From Firmicutes bacterium ZCTH02-B6 (GTDB lineage Bacteria; Bacillota; Limnochordia; Limnochordales; ZCTH02-B6): a stretch of DNA of 8,060 nt. The stretch covers positions 1 through 8,060 of the forward strand of contig LZRQ01000160.1 of the NCBI GenBank assembly GCA_002159155.1, in the 5' to 3' direction. Position numbers and translations under genes: made by a program. The notes under the pieces are model-generated. The model did not search any database. It was not told where the DNA came from and saw nothing but the letters and a program-made list of their open reading frames with translations. Positions 1 to 5,742 of the stretch are shown here, in pieces (positions within the stretch are counted from its first letter, which is position 1; each line of letters opens with the position of its first letter).

Positions 1-246
1 GCCCGTCTGCCGATCCAGGTATCTTCGGCGGCGAAACGTGAGGTCGACGCCAAACAGCGTCTGCAGCGTGCGTGGCTGCATGTCCCGCATGCGAAAGCGA
101 CGCCGGTCCCGCTGTTCGGCCAGCCAACCGTCGATTTGCTCCAAGGCCTTCACCAGCACGTCGGCAAATTGGCGAGCCATCCACGTGAAAAGCCCGGCCT
201 CCAGTTCTTGCAGGGAAAAGCCGAGTTGCTTGCGAAGTTCGTTCAT
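1..246 (-). CDS. ISLre2/UPF0236-family transposase, N-terminal part (runs off left edge)
   Basis: Transposases of this family catalyse movement of ISLre2-type insertion sequences. Reading minus from the ATG at 246-244, an open frame of 82 codons continues to the window edge with no stop. It begins MNELRKQLGFSLQELEAGLF and contains ALEQIDGWLAEQRDRR (about residues 35-50), RMRDMQPRTLQTLFG and DLTFRRRRYLDRQTG at the end. The run 'acidic-rich helix, R-R-[FY]-R-hydrophobic-x-D, R-T-hydrophobic-x-T-hydrophobic-F-G, hydrophobic-T-F-R-R-R-x-Y-x-D' is the N-terminal hallmark of the family. Full-length members are several hundred residues, so most of the gene, including any catalytic acidic residues, lies outside. 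Purine-rich AGGAAGGGG at 264-256 can serve as ribosome binding site. Whether the element is intact cannot be judged here. Family assignment is from recall of the conserved pattern. Confidence 0.82.
   Translation of the reverse strand, partial: MNELRKQLGFSLQELEAGLFTWMARQFADVLVKALEQIDGWLAEQRDRRRFRMRDMQPRTLQTLFGVDLTFRRRRYLDRQTG
1..246 (-). mobile_element. Insertion sequence end (ISLre2-like), outer boundary not resolved
   Basis: The transposase reading frame makes this the 5' side of an insertion sequence whose body lies left of the window. The coordinates give only the minimum extent, the coding part. The true tip with its terminal inverted repeat should lie between 247 and roughly 330, but it cannot be placed without the other end. 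I could not identify a target-site duplication. Confidence 0.6.
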
Positions 247-312
247 GACGAGAAGCCCCTTCCTGTGGTGTTTTTGGCCGATACAACACGTTCGGAAGAC
301 CGGCTTCTCGTC
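247..312 (-). promoter_or_regulatory. Inverted repeat abutting the transposase start codon
   Basis: GACGAGAAGCC at 247-257 and its exact reverse complement GGCTTCTCGTC at 302-312 form an 11-bp perfect stem with a 44-nt loop. In a minus-strand transcript the second arm ends directly at the ATG (246) and overlaps the 3' end of the purine-rich ribosome binding site (264-256). A transcript entering from outside would carry both arms and could fold so that the start is blocked; one beginning inside the loop would not. The repeat is seen directly; the regulatory role is inference by analogy with IS10-type read-in protection. It could instead be part of the insertion sequence tip. Confidence 0.45.
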
Positions 313-332
313 CCTTCTTTTTCCAGCCCCGC

Positions 333-360
333 GCCCCGGGCGGTACCGCCCGGGGCCTTT
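333..360 (+). terminator. Perfect 24-bp palindrome, probable plus-strand intrinsic terminator
   Basis: Positions 333-356 are perfectly self-complementary, with core GGGCGGTACCGCCC and four extra C/G pairs plus a closing G-C pair, giving a very stable GC stem. It is followed on the plus strand by CTTT, a short and weak U-tract. On the minus strand the bases after the stem are purine-rich (GCGGGGCTGGAAAAAG), so termination there is unlikely. It would shield the dehydrogenase gene from transcription coming from the insertion sequence side, or be the leftover terminator of a gene interrupted by the element. An attenuator role is possible but no alternative structure was found. Confidence 0.5.
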
Positions 361-472
361 ACGGCTCGCGCCATCCATCCTTTCAATTCGTATCCGCACG
401 ATCCACCGCAATCGGGGAATGCCCCAGTACTATTGACTCACATAACCGACGGTTTTCGGTGCGGCACCCGAC

Positions 473-494
473 ACCGTTCGAGCGAGGGAACGGT
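473..494 (+). promoter_or_regulatory. Small leader hairpin before the dehydrogenase gene
   Basis: ACCGTTC (473-479) and GAACGGT (488-494) form a 7-bp perfect stem with an 8-nt loop, about 60 bases before the start codon. No U-tract follows. It could be an operator half-site pair or an mRNA leader structure; a chance occurrence is also possible. Confidence 0.2.
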
Positions 495-531
495 CAGCAA
501 GCGTCGAAGTAACCAGAAATTCCCGATACCC

Positions 532-545
532 AAAGGAGTAGGTGA
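532..545 (+). promoter_or_regulatory. Composite ribosome binding site of the dehydrogenase gene
   Basis: AAAGGAGTAGGTGA contains two partial matches to the anti-Shine-Dalgarno complement AAGGAGGTGA. AAGGAG ends 14 bases before the ATG, which is long; AGGTGA at 540-545 ends 7 bases before it, which is normal. This sets the start at 553 rather than further upstream in the same open frame. Confidence 0.7.
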
Positions 546-552
546 TACACCC

Positions 553-1626
<1,074 letters not shown>

Positions 1627-1704
1627 CCGGGAGCGGGCGGCCCCGGGCGCCGCAACGGAGGGCGGCCACCTGTTCCCGATATAACCTGCAAGGAGGCGAG
1701 GCCT

Positions 1705-2364
1705 GTGCATATGCGTGCAGCATGGAAGACGGCTGTTTTTGCCTTGGTGCTGGCGACGCTGGCGATCTTGCCGGCGGTCGCGTCCGCCCAGGGCGATGCT
1801 GCGGCGGCCCTGGAACGTCGCCCCCTGACGGAGGAGGAAGGGCGGCAGGTGGCGCTGGCCGCGTTGGCGTTTGCGGAGGTCACCTACACCGTCGGCAATG
1901 AGACGTTCCAAGGCGTCCCGTACCGCTGGGGCGGCCGTATGAGCGTCGGCGAGTTCCTGACGCGGGTGGCCGGCGGCGATGCCGTCAACGGCCTAGGCGT
2001 GGACGCTTCCGGGCTGGCCGTGGCAGCCCTGCGGGCCGCCGTCCCGGGGGTGCGGTTTCTGGCCGCTCCTGCTGACAAGCCCACGTTTTGGGCCGACGCT
2101 ACCAGCGCCGTGCTGTATGAATTTAACGTGGCGCCGGTAGAGCCCGCCGACCTGCGTGCCGGCGACATGCTTTTCTTCCGTAGCGCCGACGGCGGCGTCG
2201 GGGGCGTGGCGGTGGTGACGGGCAAGAACGGCACCCGGGTCGACTTCGTGGTCGCCTCGTCTCGCCAAGGCCGGGTTGTGCACACGTTTGCCCGTACCGA
2301 CGGGGAGTACTGGCGCGATCAGATCCTGGGCGCGGGCCGGTTTCTCGTCCCCGCCGGCCGGTAG
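1705..2364 (+). CDS. Secreted NlpC/P60-like protein lacking catalytic residues
   Basis: NlpC/P60 proteins are cysteine peptidases that trim peptidoglycan stem peptides outside the membrane. This 219-aa protein has a signal peptide: K8, a hydrophobic stretch 9-25, and A26-S27-A28 before Q29 as cleavage site. The fold is suggested by PYRWGGR (72-78), GVDASGLAVAALR (98-110), where active members have D-C-S-G-L, and DLRAGDMLFFR (149-159). The nucleophile Cys is Ala (A101). The usual H-V-G-I-Y segment reads GVAVV (167-171), so the His is Gly. The later His position aligns with V183 in FVVASSRQGRV. There is no cysteine anywhere in the protein. It is therefore probably a non-catalytic binding or structural protein. 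Start: GTG at 1705, 8 bases after AAGGAGG (1690-1696); an in-frame ATG at 1711 would leave 14 bases. The reading frame is intact with coding-like composition, so it is not an obvious pseudogene. Family call is moderately sure; the loss of the triad depends on it. Confidence 0.68.
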   Translation: MHMRAAWKTAVFALVLATLAILPAVASAQGDAAAALERRPLTEEEGRQVALAALAFAEVTYTVGNETFQGVPYRWGGRMSVGEFLTRVAGGDAVNGLGVDASGLAVAALRAAVPGVRFLAAPADKPTFWADATSAVLYEFNVAPVEPADLRAGDMLFFRSADGGVGGVAVVTGKNGTRVDFVVASSRQGRVVHTFARTDGEYWRDQILGAGRFLVPAGR

Positions 2365-2398
2365 CCGGTACGGGCGGATCCGTACGGATAAGCAGAAA

Positions 2399-2436
2399 GG
2401 GCCGGGCACGCAGCCCCCAGTAGCTGCGCCCGGCCC
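2399..2436 (-). terminator. Stem-loop terminator between convergent genes
   Basis: GGGCCGGGC (2399-2407) and GCAGC (2410-2414) pair with GCTGC (2423-2427) and GCCCGGCCC (2428-2436). The result is a 14-bp GC-rich stem with a 2-nt bulge and an 8-nt loop. Read on the minus strand it is followed by TTTCTGCTTATCC, a modest U-tract, so it fits best as the terminator of the HAD gene ending at 2471, 34 bases before it. On the plus strand no U-tract follows, although it may still help stop transcripts of the NlpC/P60-like gene. Confidence 0.6.
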
Positions 2437-2470
2437 GTGCCAATCTCGTCCGACCCGTGGCAGCGCCGCT

Positions 2471-3220
2471 CTATAGGATGCCTTCCTGCTGCAGCCGGCT
2501 CCTCAGCTCGCCAAAGTTCGCGTAGCGGGGGAGGGAGCCGTCCGGTACGGCCACGTCTTTGAGGGCCGGCGACTCCAGCAGACTGCTCGAGAACGATCCC
2601 CGATCCGGCCCCACCAGGGCCACGCGCATACCCACCCGCGCGGCCGCGCCGTCCATTATTGTCTCGTCCCCGATCATCAAGCACTCTTCGGGCCTGGCGC
2701 CGATGCGCTCCGCGATCTCGAGATAGTACTCGGGGAACGGTTTCGAGCGGCGCATGACCTCAGACGACGAGATGAAGCGGAACGGCACGTCGTCCAGACC
2801 TGCCCAGCGCAGTCGTTCGCGGACAGGCAGCTCGGGGTAAAAAGGCGCCGTGGCGACGACGACGTCGATCCCGCGCGCGAGGGCTGCCTCAATCAGCTCG
2901 CGGGCGCCTGGCACCGGCCGGCCCCAGTAGCTGAGCCGCGGGAAGTCGGTCTTGTAGTAATCCTCAAAGCGTGCCAGCGCGTCCTCCGGCAGCGGCAGCG
3001 CCCGGCCAAAATCGTCCAGGAACGCCTGGAGCATGGTGCGCTCATTGTCCGGCTTGGCGACGGCCGCGGCCATGGAAACCATGATCTGCCGCTGGAACCG
3101 CTCGGGTGGGATGCAGTCGGCAAACCGCCGCGAGACGTCCCTGAGATACTCCTTCATGAACCCGTTGAAGTCGATGTCCAGCAGCGTCCCGTCCAGGTCG
3201 CAGAGCAGCGCCTTGACCAT
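2471..3220 (-). CDS. HAD-superfamily hydrolase (phosphatase-like)
   Basis: HAD phosphatases use an Asp nucleophile and Mg2+ to hydrolyse small phosphate esters in the cytoplasm. The protein is 249 aa. Motif I is LLCDLDGTLLD with D8 and D10; motif II lies in VVVATAPFYP (T124); motif III is K160 in SKPFPEYY; motif IV is MIGDETIMD with D185 and D190, so all four are intact. The helical stretch of about 16-100 between motif I and the G-x-P-V-P-G-A turn (100-106) is a C1-type cap, which sets the substrate; its identity is unknown. The start ATG at 3220-3218 is preceded by AGGAGG (3232-3227) with a 6-base spacer. It lies 46 bases downstream of the MOSC gene in the same direction, so the two are probably co-transcribed. 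Phosphoglycolate phosphatase-like activity is possible, but nothing here is specific for it. Confidence 0.82.
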   Translation of the reverse strand: MVKALLCDLDGTLLDIDFNGFMKEYLRDVSRRFADCIPPERFQRQIMVSMAAAVAKPDNERTMLQAFLDDFGRALPLPEDALARFEDYYKTDFPRLSYWGRPVPGARELIEAALARGIDVVVATAPFYPELPVRERLRWAGLDDVPFRFISSSEVMRRSKPFPEYYLEIAERIGARPEECLMIGDETIMDGAAARVGMRVALVGPDRGSFSSSLLESPALKDVAVPDGSLPRYANFGELRSRLQQEGIL

Positions 3221-3266
3221 GGGTGACCTCCTCCAAGGCGGGAAGTGATCAGTGATCTTGGCCGGA

Positions 3267-3779
3267 TCACCCGGGAAGCCGGCGCGATTCTGGCGGCACA
3301 GCGCGCAAGACCGTGACCGCGTCGCCCGGCTTCACCGTGCCTCCCTGCACGACCCGGGCCAGCATGCCCCGGCGTCCCGCGATCTCGCGGATAAGACCGG
3401 GCCGTATCTCCTCCAGCCGGCCGCATGGGGCGCAGTATTTGGTAATCTCGAGTTCCACCTCGTCGCCGACGCGCAACCGGGAGCCCCCGCCTAGGGCTAT
3501 GAGGTCTAAACCTTGCACCGTCAAATTTTCGCGCACATCGCCCGGCTTCAGCCCGAGCCGCTCGAGGGTCTCGGCTTCCACCAGCAGCACCTGCCGCGAG
3601 CTGTCAGGCCGCGCATGATGGTCGCCGACTAGCCCCCAGTTGGCGCGCACTTCGGCTGCCCCAAGAAACTCCATCGGTGCCCTATACGCAGGGGCGATTT
3701 GGACGGATACGACCCGTGCCGCCGGGGGATGGGCCGTTTCGCTCAGAGCCATAGCATCGTCTTTCGGCATGCGGAACAT
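3267..3779 (-). CDS. MOSC domain-containing protein
   Basis: MOSC domains are beta-barrel modules related to the C-terminus of eukaryotic Mo-cofactor sulfurase. Some bacterial ones (YiiM, YcbX) bind molybdenum cofactor and reduce N-hydroxylated compounds. This stand-alone 170-aa protein shows the family pattern: GLVGDHHARPDSSRQVLLVE (49-68), GDVRENLTVQGLDL (80-93), LRVGDEVELEITKYCAPCGRLEEI (102-125), with the conserved cysteine most likely C119 and a second at C116, then GRRGMLARVVQGGTVKPGDAV (135-155). The start ATG at 3779-3777 follows GGAGG (3789-3785) with a 5-base spacer. The open frame extends 11 codons further upstream to an ATG at 3812, but that has no SD. The gene lies 80 bases after the MATE gene and 46 bases before the HAD gene. 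Whether it binds molybdenum cofactor is not visible; there are no molybdopterin synthesis genes nearby. Confidence 0.85.
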   Translation of the reverse strand: MFRMPKDDAMALSETAHPPAARVVSVQIAPAYRAPMEFLGAAEVRANWGLVGDHHARPDSSRQVLLVEAETLERLGLKPGDVRENLTVQGLDLIALGGGSRLRVGDEVELEITKYCAPCGRLEEIRPGLIREIAGRRGMLARVVQGGTVKPGDAVTVLRAVPPESRRLPG

Positions 3780-3804
3780 GATGACCTCCGGGCAATCGGT
3801 CTCC

Positions 3805-3823
3805 CGCGGCAAATGATGCCGCG
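3805..3823 (-). promoter_or_regulatory. Hairpin in the MOSC gene leader
   Basis: CGCGGCA (3805-3811) and TGCCGCG (3817-3823) form a perfect 7-bp stem with a 5-nt loop, ending about 15 bases before the MOSC ribosome binding site in the minus transcript. No U-tract follows. It may be an operator or an mRNA structure; function is unproven. Confidence 0.25.
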
Positions 3824-3840
3824 TTCAACTCAAAGGATGT

Positions 3841-3867
3841 GCGGCTAGCCGGCCGCGGGCTAGCCGC
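3841..3867 (-). terminator. Stem-loop overlapping the MATE stop codon
   Basis: GCGGCTAGCC (3841-3850) and GGCTAGCCGC (3858-3867) are a perfect 10-bp inverted repeat with a 7-nt loop. The MATE stop codon TAG (3862-3860) lies inside the 5' arm of the minus-strand RNA. After the stem the transcript reads ACATCCTTTGAG, only a short T run, so termination may be partial. It would separate the Dabb-MATE unit from the MOSC-HAD unit, or protect the 3' end of the upstream mRNA. Confidence 0.4.
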
Positions 3868-5248
3868 TCGCGGGCCGCGTCGCCTCCCCTGCCGCCGCGC
3901 TGTCGCACCAGCGGCCCGATGCAAACCGCAGGCCCAGGGTAAAAGCGCGCATGAACAGAAACACCGCCAAACTCCACCAAACTACTCGCAGATCCGGGCC
4001 TGCCCAGCGCCAGCCACCCAAGAGTACGGCGGCGAAAGCTCCGGAGCTGACGAACATGGCATTGCGCAAGTAGCGGGTGTCGGTGGCGCCGATCATAATC
4101 CCGTCAAAAACAAAGGCCAAAGCCGCCAAGGGCAAGATGGCGACGACCACCCCGGTCAAGCGCCGCACGACGTCTTGCACCAGTTGGTCGCGGGTGAACA
4201 CCCCAACGAGCCAGTCGACGGTGCCCAGGTAAAAGACGCTGGCGGCGAGGGCCAAGCCTGTGCCCCACAGCAGCGCCGCCGCAGCGCTGGCCCGGGCGCG
4301 CGCGGCGTTGCCGTGGCCCAGCCACATGCCGACGGTGGTTTCGGTGGCGTACGCGAAGCCGTCCACGCCGTAGCTGCCCAGCGTGTACAGCTGCATCAGG
4401 ATCGCATGGGCGGCCAACTCGTGGGCGTTGTGCAGCCGCGCCGCAAAGGCCGTCACCGCGCCGAGGCTGGCCACCAGGGCCAGGGTGCGCAGGAACAAGT
4501 CCTGCTGTACATACAGGAAACGCCGCCACGCGAGTTCCCGCAGGCGCAAAAGCCACGCCCACCGCCAGCGCCGGCCCACCTGGCGCCACACGGCCGCAGC
4601 CCCGGCCACAAAGCCGATAGTCTGCGCCGCCAGGCTCGCCCACGCCGCACCCCGTATCCCATAGGCCGGCAGTCCCCAGGTGCCGGGAACCAGGAGCAGA
4701 TCGCCGGCGATGTTGACGGCGTTGATCAGGACGACGAGCAGCATCGGCGTGACCGCGTCGCCCCGGCCCCGCAGGTAGCCGGTCAGGGCCAGGCTCATCA
4801 AAAATGCCGGCGCCTCAAAGATCCGGATAGCGAAATACTGTCTGGCCAGCCGGTCCACTTCGGGCTCAGCGCCGATCAGGGCAAAGCCTGCCCAAGCGAT
4901 GGGGCCCCGCAGCACGACCAGGAGAAACCCGAGCGCGGCGCCGATGACGAGCGCCTGAAACAGCGTGCGCGCACCTTCATCTTCCTCTTTGCGGCCGCTG
5001 GCCTGGGCCACCAGCGCCGTCGTTCCCATCCGCAGGAAGCCGAAGACCCAAAAGAGCGAGTTGAAGATCGTGCTGGCCGCGGCGGCCGCGCCCAACGGCT
5101 CCACTTCCGGCAGGCGACCGAGGACGATGGTGTCCACCAGTCCCAAAAGGGGCACTGCCAGCGTGGAGACGATGGTCGGCACCGACAGGCGCAAGAGCTC
5201 CACATGGACCTCCCGCGAGAGCCAAAGCCGCCGGTCGGTTTGGGCCAT
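3860..5248 (-). CDS. MATE-family efflux transporter (DinF-like)
   Basis: MATE proteins are inner-membrane antiporters that export organic cations and drugs using H+ or Na+ gradients. The protein is 462 aa, the usual length, with hydrophobic segments spread over its whole length, consistent with 12 membrane helices in two halves. Family marks: SVPTIVSTLAVPLLGLVDTIVLGRL in the first helix (P24, and D39, which matches the conserved acidic ion-coupling residue of DinF/NorM proteins), GFLRMGTTALVAQASG after helix 2, and GYLRGRGDAVTPM around the fourth-fifth helix. The start ATG (5248-5246) shares one base with the TGA of the Dabb gene (TGATG) and has no clear SD of its own, so it is probably translated by coupling. 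A GTG 12 codons upstream is in frame but lies within the Dabb gene and before the conserved start. The stop lies inside a hairpin. Substrate unknown. Confidence 0.9.
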   Translation of the reverse strand: MAQTDRRLWLSREVHVELLRLSVPTIVSTLAVPLLGLVDTIVLGRLPEVEPLGAAAAASTIFNSLFWVFGFLRMGTTALVAQASGRKEEDEGARTLFQALVIGAALGFLLVVLRGPIAWAGFALIGAEPEVDRLARQYFAIRIFEAPAFLMSLALTGYLRGRGDAVTPMLLVVLINAVNIAGDLLLVPGTWGLPAYGIRGAAWASLAAQTIGFVAGAAAVWRQVGRRWRWAWLLRLRELAWRRFLYVQQDLFLRTLALVASLGAVTAFAARLHNAHELAAHAILMQLYTLGSYGVDGFAYATETTVGMWLGHGNAARARASAAAALLWGTGLALAASVFYLGTVDWLVGVFTRDQLVQDVVRRLTGVVVAILPLAALAFVFDGIMIGATDTRYLRNAMFVSSGAFAAVLLGGWRWAGPDLRVVWWSLAVFLFMRAFTLGLRFASGRWCDSAAAGEATRPASG

Positions 5249-5538
5249 CAGAACTCGTAGTCCACGGCGAGGATGTCTTCGCACACTTGCTCCGCGTACT
5301 GCTTGACCGGCACGTGCTCCGGGTGGGGGCCGTAGCGCTCCAGCGCCGCCCGGTCCGCGAACCGGACCACAAGGCCGACGGTATAGCCCTTGTGCCGGTT
5401 GGTAAAGCTTTCCCCGGCCGAGAGATCCACGATGCCGTCGATCTTGTTTTTCAGGCCCTTCAGTTTCCGCAGCAGTTCGTCCTTTGCGGCTTCCGTCGCG
5501 GTGGGCTTCAGCTTAAACAGGACAATGTGCTCGACCAT
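5248..5538 (-). CDS. Dabb-family protein (stress-responsive alpha/beta barrel domain)
   Basis: Dabb domains are small ferredoxin-like folds that usually form dimeric barrels; most bacterial members have no assigned reaction. The protein is 96 aa, a single domain. Family marks: the opening MVEHIVLFKLKP (1-12), a helix about 14-32, GESFTNRHKGYTVGLVVRFADRAALERYGPHPEHVPV with Y69 and H72/H75 (42-78), and the ending DILAVDYEF (88-96). Start choice: ATG at 5538 is 7 bases after GGAGG (5550-5546). Another ATG two codons upstream (5544) is only 1 base from the SD and is unlikely. The stop overlaps the MATE start by one base, so it is the first gene of a tight pair. A role handling or degrading a small molecule linked to the exporter is possible but not shown. 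Confidence 0.85.
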   Translation of the reverse strand: MVEHIVLFKLKPTATEAAKDELLRKLKGLKNKIDGIVDLSAGESFTNRHKGYTVGLVVRFADRAALERYGPHPEHVPVKQYAEQVCEDILAVDYEF

Positions 5539-5742
5539 GGCCATACCTCCGGTGTTCTTACCCACGGGGTCACGCCGCCGCACGCTTGCGTGGCGGCCCG
5601 CTTCCCGGCCATCCAGCGGTGCCCCGAGTCCATGCCCGGTATCCATTCGACAGGCTGCGGCCGGTTCCTTACCGCCCACCGGCAGGAGCTGTCCCGCGGC
5701 CGCCGAACCCCTGCGTCAATCGGGGAGGTCGTCGAAACCTCG
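5539..5742. other. Divergent intergenic region between the Dabb-MATE pair and the glycosylase gene
   Basis: About 200 bases must hold promoters for both directions. No convincing sigma-70 pair was found on either strand. A hairpin lies at 5574-5597: GCCGCC (5574-5579) and ACGC (5582-5585) pair with GCGTGGCGGC (5588-5597), with a 2-nt bulge, in the Dabb leader. GGGGAGG at 5722-5728 is the only SD-like run before the glycosylase start. Confidence 0.5.

Larger units (their letters stand above)
247..552. other. Non-coding region between the insertion sequence and the dehydrogenase gene
   Basis: About 306 bases with no convincing gene on either strand; open frames here lack family resemblance. 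It holds the inverted repeat at 247-312, the perfect palindrome at 333-356, a small hairpin at 473-494 and the dehydrogenase ribosome binding site. I found no good sigma-70 promoter: a TTGACT hexamer at 433-438 has no matching -10. The 361-430 stretch shows no recognisable element. Confidence 0.7.

Noticed and set aside
336..350. Resemblance of CGGGCGGTACCGCC to the T-box motif AGGGTGGNACCGCG
   Set aside because: The TGGN that must pair with the tRNA acceptor end reads CGGT here, the sequence is explained by the perfect palindrome, and no specifier stem or competing antiterminator was found upstream.
433..438. TTGACT as a -35 element
   Set aside because: Seventeen bases downstream the hexamer is TCGGTG, which is not a -10; no better spacing was found.
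136..552. Upstream extension of the dehydrogenase frame (would give 496 aa)
   Set aside because: The extension overlaps the transposase on the other strand, has no family similarity and no SD; the ATG at 553 has a good SD and gives the normal family N-terminus.
1680..1685. TATAAC as a -10 element for the NlpC/P60-like gene
   Set aside because: Transcription would start around 1691, inside the AAGGAGG ribosome binding site, and there is no -35 at the right distance.
3253..3270. GTGATC/GATCAC repeat between the MOSC and HAD genes as a terminator
   Set aside because: The stem is only 6 bp, overlaps the MOSC stop codon and has no U-tract; more likely chance.
3839..5260. Long plus-strand open frame (473 codons) antisense to the MATE gene
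   Set aside because: It is a GC-driven shadow: composition is low-complexity (Gln, Arg, Gly, Pro) with no recognisable family, whereas the minus frame is a clear MATE transporter.
5287..5742. Upstream extension of the glycosylase frame (would give 571 aa)
   Set aside because: It runs antisense through the Dabb gene and lacks family similarity; the family normally begins at MLTIDVHTARRF.
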